Source: JBEKTW01 sp963727845
Lineage (GTDB): Bacteria; Bacteroidota; Ignavibacteria; UBA10030; SZUA-254
Direction of reading: 5' to 3'
Assembly (NCBI GenBank): GCA_963727845.1
Contig: CAVSHI010000003.1
Span: 1,054,001-1,118,000, forward strand
DNA: 64,000 bases
The position numbers and the translations under genes were made by a program. The stretch's first letter is position 1. Each line of letters begins with the position of its first letter. Under the pieces are notes generated by a model. The model was not told the origin of the DNA, did not search any database, and saw only the letters and a program-made list of their open reading frames with translations. Below are positions 8,527 through 17,193 of this stretch, piece after piece.

Positions 8527-10446
8527 ATGGAAAGAAGTGGAATATCGCTGGAATACGATGTTCTGGTTGTGGGAGGCGGACACGCTGGAATTGAGGCATC
8601 ACTCGCAGCCTCAAGGATGGGATGCAGGACCGCATTAATGACCATGGATACGAAGTCGATTGGCCGGATGTCATGCAACCCTGCAATCGGCGGCACAGCA
8701 AAGGGCCATCTGGTCAGAGAGATCGATGCGCTTGGCGGCGAGATGGGAAAGCTCGCCGATGCTACGGGCATACAGTTTCGCATACTCAATCGCTCTAAAG
8801 GACCCGCGGTTTGGTCGCCAAGGTGTCAAAATGACCGTGAGTGGTATTCAAACCATGCCAGAAGTACAGTTCTTGGGCAACAAGGCCTTGATATCATCGA
8901 GGATTCCCTGCTGGAAATTGTCACTTCCCAGGATGGAACCGGCCATGCACACCGTCTTTCGGGAATAGTCACTCATTCCGGAAAGCGATATTCCTGTCAT
9001 TGCCTTGTTCTCTCAGCCGGAACATTTCTTCGCGCAATCATGCACACGGGCATGGAGAACTCGATTGGTGGAAGATATGGCGAACGGGCGTCAACAGGGG
9101 TAACGGAGAGTTTGCTGAAGCTTGGATTTGTGAGCGGACGGCTGAAAACGGGAACACCACCGCGAATCGATATCCGGACCATTGATTTTTCGAAAATTGA
9201 GGTCCATGAAAGTGATAACCCGCCACAGCCATTTTCCTTCCAGAACGATGAAATCAAAAACAAACTCATTCCCATGTACCTTACGCGCACAAACCGAGAA
9301 ACACATGCGGTTCTCAGGAAGGGTTTCGACCGTTCCCCAATGTTCACGGGGAGGATTAAGGCCGTGGGACCGAGATACTGTCCATCAATCGAGGACAAGA
9401 TCGTTCGATTCGCTGAAAGGGAGAGTCATCAGATTTTTCTCGAACCTGAAGGATACAATACGCCTGTCGTGTATGTAAACGGCTTCTCAACAAGTCTGCC
9501 GGCAGACATACAATTCGAGGGATTGCAAACAATCGCCGGACTTGAAAATGCTAAGATGCTGCGCCCCGGTTATGCAGTCGAATATGATTTCTTCCCTCCA
9601 CACCAGCTCAAGCTCACACTCGAAACGAAACTGGTGGACGGCCTCTTCTTTGCAGGCCAGATAAACGGAACCTCGGGGTATGAGGAAGCTGCCGCGCAAG
9701 GACTTATGGCCGGAATCAACGCTGCATTGAAGGTCAAGAGACTCGAGCCATTTGTATTGAAACGGTCGGAAGCGTACATCGGGGTGCTTATTGATGACCT
9801 TGTCAACAAAAGCACCGAGGAACCGTACCGCATGTTCACATCACGGGCCGAATATCGCCTGCTGCTTCGACAGGATAACGCCGACCGGCGGCTGATGAAA
9901 TCTGGCCATTCTCTTGGCTTGATATCCGACCATGTATTTCATCAATTGCAGAAGAAAGAGACGTTCATTCGCGAGGCAATTGAACACTTTCTCTCAAAAA
10001 GCGCCTCGCCTGAAGAATTCAATCCGTACCTTGAATCCAGGGGAACGGCTTTGCTCCAACAAAAGGACAAGCTTGTCCAGATTCTCCGGAGGCCGGAAGT
10101 CAAGCTCTCGGAACTCCTAGAGCTTGAACCGTTCCGGAGTGACCCGCTCTTTTCAAGAATCCTCGACCAGCCCGCGAAACAGCGCAGGGAAATCATAGAG
10201 CAAGTAGAAATCGAGATCAAGTACGACGGATACATAGCGCGCCAGGAAGAGCAGATGGATCGTTTCGAGAAGTATGAGTTGATTCCCATTCCGGATGATT
10301 TTGATTTTCATTCCGTCCGCGCGCTCTCCGCAGAAGGACGGGAGAAGCTGACGAAGATCCGTCCGGCATCGCTTGGACAAGCGTCCCGCATCAGCGGCGT
10401 CACTGCGGCCGATGTATCGGTCGTGATGGTGCACTTAAGAAAATGA
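8527..10446 (+). CDS. mnmG: tRNA uridine-5-carboxymethylaminomethyl modification FAD enzyme
   Basis: MnmG (GidA), the FAD- and NADH-dependent partner of MnmE in modification of U34 in tRNA. The 639-residue protein starts with the dinucleotide motif GGGHAG at 16-21. Family blocks follow: MSCNPAIGGTAKGHLVREIDALGG, RLKTGTPPRI, PSIEDKIVRF, the FAD-site stretch GQINGTSGYEEAAAQGL, and PYRMFTSRAEYRLLLRQDNAD. Full length. A perfect parS palindrome lies just upstream and a second parS-like site about 350 bp downstream. The 150 bp leader contains a GC-rich inverted segment (about 8400-8443) of unknown meaning. Confidence 0.97.
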   Translation: MERSGISLEYDVLVVGGGHAGIEASLAASRMGCRTALMTMDTKSIGRMSCNPAIGGTAKGHLVREIDALGGEMGKLADATGIQFRILNRSKGPAVWSPRCQNDREWYSNHARSTVLGQQGLDIIEDSLLEIVTSQDGTGHAHRLSGIVTHSGKRYSCHCLVLSAGTFLRAIMHTGMENSIGGRYGERASTGVTESLLKLGFVSGRLKTGTPPRIDIRTIDFSKIEVHESDNPPQPFSFQNDEIKNKLIPMYLTRTNRETHAVLRKGFDRSPMFTGRIKAVGPRYCPSIEDKIVRFAERESHQIFLEPEGYNTPVVYVNGFSTSLPADIQFEGLQTIAGLENAKMLRPGYAVEYDFFPPHQLKLTLETKLVDGLFFAGQINGTSGYEEAAAQGLMAGINAALKVKRLEPFVLKRSEAYIGVLIDDLVNKSTEEPYRMFTSRAEYRLLLRQDNADRRLMKSGHSLGLISDHVFHQLQKKETFIREAIEHFLSKSASPEEFNPYLESRGTALLQQKDKLVQILRRPEVKLSELLELEPFRSDPLFSRILDQPAKQRREIIEQVEIEIKYDGYIARQEEQMDRFEKYELIPIPDDFDFHSVRALSAEGREKLTKIRPASLGQASRISGVTAADVSVVMVHLRK

Positions 10447-10797
10447 GACGTAGTGAGGTAATGAATGGGTGAATGGGAGAAACGGTGAAGGGGGAAATGA
10501 ACAATGGAGAAATGGATTATTGGAGTAGTTAGGTGGTTGAATAGTTAGGTAGTTAAGTAGTTGAGATGATGAATGGGAGAAGGGGTGAACCGGTGAGTGG
10601 GTGATGGAGGAATGGAGTAGTTGAGATGATGCGTAGTTAGATAGTTTAATAGTTGGGTAGTTAAGTAGTTGAGATAAAGAGATGCCGGAACTTTTTTCAA
10701 TTTTTCATCTTTCATCTTGAATTTTTGGCCAAGAGCTAAAAGCCAAAGGCCAAGGGCTAAGTGCCAGAACTAAGAACCAACAACCAAGAACCATAGT
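10447..10797 (+). repeat. composite octad/heptad repeat locus A
   Basis: The 528-bp gap between mnmG and rsmG is mostly short-period repeat. From about 10447 to 10690 the DNA runs in degenerate 8-nt steps around AGTTAGGT/AGTTAAGT, with GAATGGGA-like units first. From 10728 to 10797 it runs in ten consecutive 7-nt units such as GCCAAGA, GCTAAAA, GCCAAAG, CTAAGAA, CCAACAA and CCAAGAA. Related composites lie at 21.7, 22.8-23.1, 37.8, 38.5, 53.2-53.4 and 58.0 kb. No open reading frame or structured RNA family is recognised inside. Confidence 0.85.
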
Positions 10798-10799
10798 AG

Positions 10800-10815
10800 A
10801 GTTCCACGTGGAACA
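10800..10815. promoter_or_regulatory. parS-like site 2
   Basis: GTTCCACGTGGAAC (10801-10814) is a perfect 14-bp palindrome sharing the CACGTG core and flanks of parS, with the T/C change also seen in natural parS sites. It lies between mnmG and rsmG, 2.3 kb from site 1, directly after heptad repeat array A. Confidence 0.75.
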
Positions 10816-10974
10816 ACGCGACGTAAGTCTATAATAAACAATTACTTATGCTCTCGATTGCGTTTTCGTGTCTCTTTCACTAAGTTCGTCATTGGATCTT
10901 TGTATGCGCTTCGTTAATCTCCTGCCGCGAAGAGTTTGCGCGGGAAGAAGAATCAAAGAATAATCCGTTCAATT

Positions 10975-11691
10975 ATGGAAAAGAAACTGTGGTTCAAAAC
11001 GATATGCGACAAGAATCATTTCATCGTCTCGGACCTTCAGGTTAAATTGATTGAACATTTCTGCGACGAGCTTCTTTCGTGGAACAAGAAAATCAATCTC
11101 ATCTCCCGGCGTGATGAAGAAAATATGTGGACGCGCCACATTCTCGGATCAATGTCGTTCCTTTTCCATTTCCAGCTGGAGCACAATTGCTCGGTCATGG
11201 ACCTCGGATCGGGCGGAGGACTGCCGGGAATCCCGCTCGCCATTTTGCGCCCGGACCTTCAATTCACGCTCGTTGATTCCATTCAGAAGAAGGTCAACGC
11301 CGTGAAGGAAATACTCCTTACGCTGCCGGCAACGAACGTTGTGGCCGTTTGCAGCAGGGCCGAAGATCTGGCACGCTACCCACAATATCAAAATTCATTT
11401 GATTATATTATCGCCCGGGCGGTCGCTCCGATGAAGGACATTATTCAATGGAGCAAGCCGCTTCTGAAGTCATCGGACAAGAATCCGGTCGAGATCCAAA
11501 AGGAAATCGAACAAACTCATCAAGTTCCACGGGGCGCCATAGTTCTGTTGAAGGGCGGAGTGTTAATGGACGAGATGGAGGAGACACAGCATAAGATGAA
11601 TCCCGCGGCGATGGTTCCTTATCCGATCTCCGTAGATGGAATCGATTCCTCCGAACTTCCCGACAAGAAATTCGTCGTCATTTATCCGTAG
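10975..11691 (+). CDS. rsmG: 16S rRNA (guanine-N7)-methyltransferase
   Basis: RsmG (GidB) methylates the N7 of G527 (E. coli numbering) in 16S rRNA using S-adenosylmethionine. The 238-residue protein has the family N-terminus (LLSWNKKINLISR) and the SAM-binding DLGSGGGLPGIPLAI at 76-90, then VDSIQKKVNAV and the motif around RAEDL and IIARAV. The ATG at 10975 fits the family start better than an upstream TTG at 10936. mnmG precedes it and murQ follows after 8 bp, so it probably starts the rsmG-murQ-DUF2461 operon. Confidence 0.94.
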   Translation: MEKKLWFKTICDKNHFIVSDLQVKLIEHFCDELLSWNKKINLISRRDEENMWTRHILGSMSFLFHFQLEHNCSVMDLGSGGGLPGIPLAILRPDLQFTLVDSIQKKVNAVKEILLTLPATNVVAVCSRAEDLARYPQYQNSFDYIIARAVAPMKDIIQWSKPLLKSSDKNPVEIQKEIEQTHQVPRGAIVLLKGGVLMDEMEETQHKMNPAAMVPYPISVDGIDSSELPDKKFVVIYP

Positions 11692-11699
11692 ATGAACAT

Positions 11700-12671
11700 A
11701 TGAAGAAGAATAAACAACTTTTCGACCAGCTTCAGCGACTGACCACCGAGCAACGAAATCCGCGAACCCTCAAGATCGACAGACTGTCGATCCCCGAAAT
11801 CCTCGAATCGATCAGCAGAGAGGAGAGGACGGTAACCCTTGCGGTTAGAAAGGAAATCCGGCATATCGCCCGGGCTGTCGAACTCATCGTCAAGTCTCTG
11901 CGCTCCGGCGGCAGATTGATCTACGTGGGAGCCGGGACCAGCGGACGGCTTGGTATTCTGGATGCTTCCGAGTGTCCGCCGACGTTCGGGACATCACCGG
12001 AGACTGTGCAAGGAGTCATCGCGGGAGGAACGGAGTCTGTGTTCCGCTCACGGGAAGGGGCGGAAGACAATGAAGAGGACGGAGTAGCCGCCATCCGGTC
12101 GAAGAAAGTCGGACGGAGGGACGTCGTCTGCGGGATCGCTGCGAGTGCGCGCACACCGTTCGTCGTTGGAGCGGTCAAAGAGGCGAAACGCCGCGGCGCT
12201 TCAACGCTGTATGTGACGACAAATCCCCGATCGGTACTCCGAAAGCCCGATTTTGCTGAACTTCGCAATCACATTGACATTGCAATTTGCCCGGATGTCG
12301 GCCCCGAAGTTATCATGGGCTCAACACGCATGAAATCGGGAACGGCTCAAAAACTCGTCCTGAACATGCTGACCACTGCCGCCATGATCCGGCTTGGCAA
12401 GGTGTATGAAAACATGATGATAGACCTGAAAATGAACAGCCGAAAATTGCAGGAGCGCGCGAAGAGGGTTGTAATGTTCGCGACCGGCGCCGATTATGAA
12501 ACGGCTGCGAAAAAGCTTGCAGAGGCCGGCGGCCACGTCAAAACTGCCCTCGTCATGATCAAGGCGGGTCTGTCGGCGAAGAAAGCTCGTGAACGGTTAA
12601 GAAAAGCCGGAGGGTTTGTTCACCTTGCCATCCGGAATATCCGATACAATTCTAAGAGAGAGAAGAAATGA
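11700..12671 (+). CDS. murQ: N-acetylmuramic acid 6-phosphate etherase
   Basis: MurQ cleaves the lactyl ether of N-acetylmuramate 6-phosphate to give GlcNAc-6-phosphate and lactate in peptidoglycan sugar recycling. The 323-residue, SIS-domain protein shows the family block VGAGTSGRLGILDASECPPT near 76-95, with the expected catalytic Glu at 91, and later ICPDVGPEVIMGSTRMKSGTA. It begins 8 bp after rsmG and its stop overlaps the start of the next gene (ATGA), so the three are translationally linked. No MurNAc kinase or transporter is adjacent. Confidence 0.95.
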   Translation: MKKNKQLFDQLQRLTTEQRNPRTLKIDRLSIPEILESISREERTVTLAVRKEIRHIARAVELIVKSLRSGGRLIYVGAGTSGRLGILDASECPPTFGTSPETVQGVIAGGTESVFRSREGAEDNEEDGVAAIRSKKVGRRDVVCGIAASARTPFVVGAVKEAKRRGASTLYVTTNPRSVLRKPDFAELRNHIDIAICPDVGPEVIMGSTRMKSGTAQKLVLNMLTTAAMIRLGKVYENMMIDLKMNSRKLQERAKRVVMFATGADYETAAKKLAEAGGHVKTALVMIKAGLSAKKARERLRKAGGFVHLAIRNIRYNSKREKK

Positions 12672-13375
12672 AACAGCCCGTGCTGGACCAGGAAGTATTG
12701 CCACCCTTCGAAGGATTCCCGAAGGAGGGAATCCGATTTCTTGCGCAGCTCAAAAAGAACAACAATCGTGAGTGGTTCGCAAAACACAAATCCGAGTACG
12801 AAGAATTTGTGAAATTGCCGATGCAATCGTTCATCGCTGCGATGAAAGCTCCGATGGCGAAGCTTGTGCCGGAAATCAACGTCAACCCGAAGCGCTCGAT
12901 GTTCCGCATTTATCGGGACATCCGTTTCAGCAAGAATAAGGACCCCTACAAGACACACGCTGCCGCCGTGTTTCATCTGCGGGGTCACTGGGAAGACAGC
13001 GCAGGGTATTACGCGCACATCGAGCCGGGACATGTGTACATCGGGGGAGGCGTCTATATGCCCAGCGGCGACCAGCTCAAGAAAATCCGTGGTGCGATCG
13101 CCGAACAGGCGGAGCAATTCCGATCGGTCATTGCAACGCGGTCATTTAAGAAAGCGTTTGGTGCGCTCGAAGGTGAAAAATTGCAGCGGGCTCCGCTTGG
13201 TTTCCCCGTCGACCATCCGATGCTCGAATGGCTCAAACACAAAAGCTTCTACACGGGGGTTGAGTGGGATGAAAAAGAATGTCATTCGGAAAAATTTGTT
13301 CAGAGGGTCGTTGGCGTGTACAGGGATCTCTTGCCCCTCATCCGGTTTCTGAATGAAGCTCTTGGAAAAATGTAG
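12668..13375 (+). CDS. DUF2461 / TIGR02453 family protein
   Basis: A 235-residue cytosolic protein of the DUF2461 family, whose function is not established. Recognisable family segments are FLAQLKKNNNREWFAKHK near the N-terminus, FRIYRDIRFSKNKDPYKTH in the middle and YIGGGVYMPSGDQL. Its ATG overlaps the murQ stop by four bases. It ends 90 bp before the convergent aminotransferase gene, and a long inverted repeat in that gap likely stops both transcripts. Confidence 0.88.
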   Translation: MKQPVLDQEVLPPFEGFPKEGIRFLAQLKKNNNREWFAKHKSEYEEFVKLPMQSFIAAMKAPMAKLVPEINVNPKRSMFRIYRDIRFSKNKDPYKTHAAAVFHLRGHWEDSAGYYAHIEPGHVYIGGGVYMPSGDQLKKIRGAIAEQAEQFRSVIATRSFKKAFGALEGEKLQRAPLGFPVDHPMLEWLKHKSFYTGVEWDEKECHSEKFVQRVVGVYRDLLPLIRFLNEALGKM

Positions 13376-13407
13376 TCCGATGCGCATGGGATGATCCTGC
13401 TGGTACG

Positions 13408-13460
13408 GATTCATAGGATGATAGGATTTTTATCATGGGAATCCATTAATCCTATGAATC
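13408..13460. terminator. bidirectional terminator-like inverted repeat
   Basis: GATTCATAGGAT at 13408-13419 pairs perfectly with ATCCTATGAATC at 13449-13460 around a 29-nt loop. It sits exactly between two convergent genes, so it could stop transcripts from both sides. The loop is long for a simple Rho-independent terminator. Confidence 0.5.
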
Positions 13461-13465
13461 GTGGT

Positions 13466-14701
13466 TCAGACGGCGGCTTCCACGCATTCAACCAGTTTCT
13501 CAATTCCTTCGCGAAATAACCCGGGTTCGGGAAGCAGGCTCATCACGAGAAACCCCTCGTCCTCAAAATCAAAGAAGTATCCGGGGTGAACGTACACACC
13601 TTTTTGTTCGAGAACCTGCAGCGCCCATTCCTCGTCCGTTCGAATTCTCGGCACCCGAATAATCGCGTACCATCCGCCTTCAGAATCGAGGAGTGAAACA
13701 AGTCCGCCGGAGTCCGCAGGGTGCAGGCGGACACGCCCGCCTGCCGCCGGTAGCTGTACGACGGGAGATTGCAGCCGGTCTTGCAGAAATGAGTAGTTCG
13801 ACCTGACCCGGGCGGCAATTTGTGCCCGGACTGGTTCGCAAACCTCAAAGAGCCTTCCAAGCGCGACCTGGATAGGGGTGTTGACGGAAAGGAATGTGTC
13901 GGAAATGGTCTCAAGCCGCTCGAGCGCCTCGCGGCGTTCTTCCGCTGGGCCGCTCACAACGATCCAGGCGAGTTTCATTTGCGGCAATCCCAGCATTTTC
14001 GAGATCCCGTTAAGAGTAAAGGTCAAGACATTTGAACGATGTGCCGTCGCTTGCGCTGCCGCGGCATTGTCGCCAAAGCCGTATTCTGAGAAAACCTCAT
14101 CCACGATCAGCGCGAGCCCGTGCTCAATGGCGATTTTCTCGATGGCTCTAAGCTCCAATTCCTTGAGAAACATCCCGGTGGGGTTATGCGGATTGATGAT
14201 TGCAAGAGCCCGGGTTGTTTTTGAGACCTGCTCCTTAGTGGATTCGACGTCTATATGCCAGCCGTGGTCATAGCCGAGCCGGTAGTGATGTAGATTCACG
14301 TCGTTGATCTCTGCCAGGAATTCAAACAGGGGATAGGATGGTTTCGGAACGAGAACAACATCCCCGGCGTTACACAGTAATTTAAGTATCATGGCATAGG
14401 CTTCACTCGTGCCGGCGGTAAGCACGATGTCCGCTGGGTCAATCGAAATATTTTTCCGCTGATAGTATTCACAGATGGCTCTTCTCGCAACGGACGAACC
14501 CCTTGGGTCGGGGCGATACTGAAGAGCTTCCGGGTCGGAGAGCGCCGCAAGGATTTCCTTCCCGGGATACTGAATGCCGCATTCCGTCGGATTGGAAGAC
14601 GTGAGGTCGTGAATGACCTGGCCTTTGCTCCGCCGCCGCTCAAGAGCCTGGCTCAGGAGATTGGGCTGGTGCTGCCAGTTTGTGCGAGATGAGAAGAGCA
14701 C
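13466..14701 (-). CDS. pyridoxal-phosphate class I/II aminotransferase
   Basis: A 411-residue fold-type I aminotransferase. Visible PLP-site features are TAGTSEAY (about 95-102) for the phosphate, NPHNPTG at 170-176, the DEVFSEYGF block with Asp201 under the pyridine ring, and the Schiff-base Lys in GISKMLGLP (Lys235). A C-terminal Arg for substrate carboxylate is expected in the RVPRIRTDEEW area. The substrate cannot be named; the pattern is close to alanine/aspartate-like enzymes. The likely start is a GTG at 14701 placed at the edge of a 19-bp tandem repeat, with no obvious ribosome site. It is convergent with the DUF2461 gene and divergent from a TPR gene. Confidence 0.88.
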   Translation of the reverse strand: MLFSSRTNWQHQPNLLSQALERRRSKGQVIHDLTSSNPTECGIQYPGKEILAALSDPEALQYRPDPRGSSVARRAICEYYQRKNISIDPADIVLTAGTSEAYAMILKLLCNAGDVVLVPKPSYPLFEFLAEINDVNLHHYRLGYDHGWHIDVESTKEQVSKTTRALAIINPHNPTGMFLKELELRAIEKIAIEHGLALIVDEVFSEYGFGDNAAAAQATAHRSNVLTFTLNGISKMLGLPQMKLAWIVVSGPAEERREALERLETISDTFLSVNTPIQVALGRLFEVCEPVRAQIAARVRSNYSFLQDRLQSPVVQLPAAGGRVRLHPADSGGLVSLLDSEGGWYAIIRVPRIRTDEEWALQVLEQKGVYVHPGYFFDFEDEGFLVMSLLPEPGLFREGIEKLVECVEAAV

Positions 14702-14757
14702 TTGGAATTATTGGGATGACTTGGAATTATTGGGATGACTTGGAATTAATTGGATTG
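14701..14757. repeat. three 19-bp tandem repeats
   Basis: CTTGGAATTATTGGGATGA occurs at 14701-14719 and 14720-14738, with a third degenerate copy at 14739-14757, followed to about 14797 by further ATTGAAATT-like units. The array begins inside the aminotransferase start codon and fills its upstream region, so its promoter must lie in or beyond the repeat. Confidence 0.8.
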
Positions 14758-14906
14758 ATTGCAATAATTGAAATGATTGAAATTATTGGAATTGAATGAA
14801 AGATAGGGAAACAAGTTTTCTTAAACAACCTGCGCCAATGACCCAGCGCGCAAGATTGTGGGGGCGGCTCGTTTTGCGTCTCACCCGAAAACTCAGTACT
14901 TTTTAC

Positions 14907-16622
14907 ATGATGAAAATTTCCTTGAAGATACTCCACGGCATTGTATTCTTGTTTTTGATGTACCTCCCGTGCACGGCCGGAAGTGCAAGCCCGGAAACGC
15001 TCGATCGGGTCCAGGCCTTGACGCTTCGCGGGCTGGAAGATGCTTACAACTTTGATTTTGATAACGCGGCCGGCAAATTCGACGAAGCTATTTCCCTTGA
15101 CCCGACCTTTCCACGCCCTCGTGTCGTGAAAGCTGCAATTCACTTCTGGCGCTACCTTCTCAGCAGGAATGACTCGGATTATCAGCCTTTTCTGTCTCTC
15201 GCCGATGAAGCCATTCGGGTGAGCCAAAAGTACCTGGACGAGCATGGGGACAATGCGGAGGCGTTTGGATGTCTCGGAACGGTATATGGATATCGAGCCT
15301 TTGCCGAAGTGAGAGCAAAGAGCTGGCTCAAAGCCGCGTGGGACGGGAAGAAAAGTTATGACTATCTCTACGACGCGATCAAGCTCGACCCTCATCTGTA
15401 CGATGCCTATCTCGGATTAGGCCTCTATCATTACTATCTCACCGTCGTTCCCAAACCGCTACAATGGATCATTTCCATTTTAGGAGTTTCGGGAGATGGT
15501 GAGCGGGGCTTCAAGGAGATTCGCACGGCGGCGGAGAAAGGCACCTACACAAGAACGGAAGCGAAATACTATCTCGCCGTATTGCTGCCATGGCACAGCG
15601 GCGACTTCGACGGGAGCGAAAAAATCTTCGCGGATTTGTCGGCTAACTATCCGAATAACTCGTTGTTCATTTTTTCCCGCGCTGTCTGGGAAATCCGGCG
15701 GAACGACGTTCGCACCGCAAAAAACCGTCTCGAATCTATTCTGGCACTGCCGAACCGCGCTCTCCCGGGAATCAACACCTACGTGCACTATAAGCTTGCC
15801 GAGTGTTATTTCCGCCTCGAAGACTGGCCGGAAGCGCTGACAGAATACCGGACATCACTCAATGGAAATAAGGATGAAACGTATTCCACCACGTCGAGCT
15901 ATCGCATTGGATTATGTTATGAGATGTCGGGCCAACGCGATGCGGCGTTGCCGTATTACCGGAAGGCTGCGGCGGGTGACCGCGTCTTCGGAGACGATGC
16001 CTATTCCTTGCGCAGAGCGCAGGAACGCCTGAAGTCCCCTCTCGCGCTCCCGGACACGCTCCTGATCAAAGCTCAGAATGCCCTCAGGACGGGAAACGAT
16101 GAAAAAGCGATCGCATTGTTTACGTCGTTGAAGGACATTCCGCTTGTTTCTTCCGACCGCATTGCCGAGGCCGAGTATGGAATCGGGGAAGCGCTGTTTG
16201 ACCGTGGAGCGTACGGGGATGCCCTGCAACACTTTCAGTCGATCTTCGGTTTAGTCTTGGCACAGGAGCGGTGGCTTCTCCCGTGGTCGCATTACCAAAG
16301 CGCGCACTGCCACCTCAAACTCCATAACACTCAAAGCGCGAAGAGCGAGTTAGAGCGTGCGCTGGAATACGATGATTACGATTTCAAGAATTGGATAGAA
16401 TTCCGGGCAAAGCGGGAGCTGGAAGAAGCTCGGCAAGAACTCGGGGTAAGGAGACTTTACCGCCCTACCAGTATCCGGTCGGCAAGCGGTTTCGGCAAGC
16501 CTGCTTTGCGGATTTTTGCGGATGCTTTCATCACATCATATTCGGACCGGATGTTCTCATACCTCCATGTTCCCGTGTCCATGATCCCGAAACTCAATCG
16601 CGGGTCGTTGTCCCGCGGCTGA
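14907..16622 (+). CDS. secreted TPR-repeat protein
   Basis: A 571-residue TPR protein probably exported to the periplasm. The start at 14907 gives a good signal peptide (MMKISLKILHGIVFLFLMY, then small residues CTAGSAS), while an upstream ATG at 14796 would bury it. TPR-like helices run from about residue 30 to 540. The family resembles periplasmic TPR proteins of this phylum; the partner is unknown. Its last 55 residues, after RELEEARQELGVRRL, are the antisense of the 3' end of the convergent phosphoesterase gene and have no TPR character. The gene has therefore probably lost its original stop and reads 166 bp into its neighbour. Confidence 0.75.
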   Translation: MMKISLKILHGIVFLFLMYLPCTAGSASPETLDRVQALTLRGLEDAYNFDFDNAAGKFDEAISLDPTFPRPRVVKAAIHFWRYLLSRNDSDYQPFLSLADEAIRVSQKYLDEHGDNAEAFGCLGTVYGYRAFAEVRAKSWLKAAWDGKKSYDYLYDAIKLDPHLYDAYLGLGLYHYYLTVVPKPLQWIISILGVSGDGERGFKEIRTAAEKGTYTRTEAKYYLAVLLPWHSGDFDGSEKIFADLSANYPNNSLFIFSRAVWEIRRNDVRTAKNRLESILALPNRALPGINTYVHYKLAECYFRLEDWPEALTEYRTSLNGNKDETYSTTSSYRIGLCYEMSGQRDAALPYYRKAAAGDRVFGDDAYSLRRAQERLKSPLALPDTLLIKAQNALRTGNDEKAIALFTSLKDIPLVSSDRIAEAEYGIGEALFDRGAYGDALQHFQSIFGLVLAQERWLLPWSHYQSAHCHLKLHNTQSAKSELERALEYDDYDFKNWIEFRAKRELEEARQELGVRRLYRPTSIRSASGFGKPALRIFADAFITSYSDRMFSYLHVPVSMIPKLNRGSLSRG

Positions 16623-17158
16623 CCGACGCTCCCGACGTTGACAATAAACTTCTTTCCCTCGATCACCTGTTTCGTCCATATATCTTCACAGTAAACCGCC
16701 GGGACGTGTGAATGTCCCACGAAGCAGATCGGTTCTGCAAAATGGGCAAAATTGTCGCGGGCATCCGCCGGAGTGATAATATAGTGCCACTCATGCGGCT
16801 GGTATGGCGATGAGTGGACAAAAAGCAAACCTTCCAGTTCCAGCGTATAAGGAAGCTTCCGGACGGCATCTTTGTTTTCATCGGTAAGCTGCGCGTTGGT
16901 CCACTCCGCCGCCGCCCTTGCGAACGGATTGAAGTCCTCCGTCATTGAAGGATTCACCGAGGCCTCATCGTGATTTCCCAGCAGGATGTGCCGGGTGTTC
17001 TGGCGCACGAGCGACAGGCACTCATTCGGATTTGCTCCGTAGCCCGTGATATCTCCAAGGCAAACAATTTCATCGACATGTTTGGTGGAAATGATGGATA
17101 GCGCCTTCTCGAGCGCTTCCAGGTTTGAGTGAACGTCGGAGATGATAGCAATACGCAT
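16457..17158 (-). CDS. calcineurin-like metallophosphoesterase
   Basis: A 233-residue single-domain metallophosphoesterase of the YfcE/DUF2437-like group. All metal-site motifs are present: DVHSN with Asp8 and His10, LGDITGYG with Asp36, GNHD at 61-64, then HSSP and GHSH. NVGSVGQPRDNDPR near the C-terminus is also typical. It is probably a cytosolic phosphodiesterase or phosphatase; the substrate is unknown. It ends with the family-typical AGLPKPLADRI, so this strand is the genuine coding strand in the 166-bp overlap with the convergent TPR gene. Confidence 0.88.
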   Translation of the reverse strand: MRIAIISDVHSNLEALEKALSIISTKHVDEIVCLGDITGYGANPNECLSLVRQNTRHILLGNHDEASVNPSMTEDFNPFARAAAEWTNAQLTDENKDAVRKLPYTLELEGLLFVHSSPYQPHEWHYIITPADARDNFAHFAEPICFVGHSHVPAVYCEDIWTKQVIEGKKFIVNVGSVGQPRDNDPRLSFGIMDTGTWRYENIRSEYDVMKASAKIRKAGLPKPLADRILVGR

Positions 17159-17193
17159 TGTGGATTCTTTACGTCAGTACGTGATGGTTCCGG

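Noticed and set aside
10447..10797. CRISPR-like array in the mnmG-rsmG gap
   Set aside because: The units are 7 and 8 nt and contiguous, with no 24-37 nt repeats or spacers and no cas genes near.
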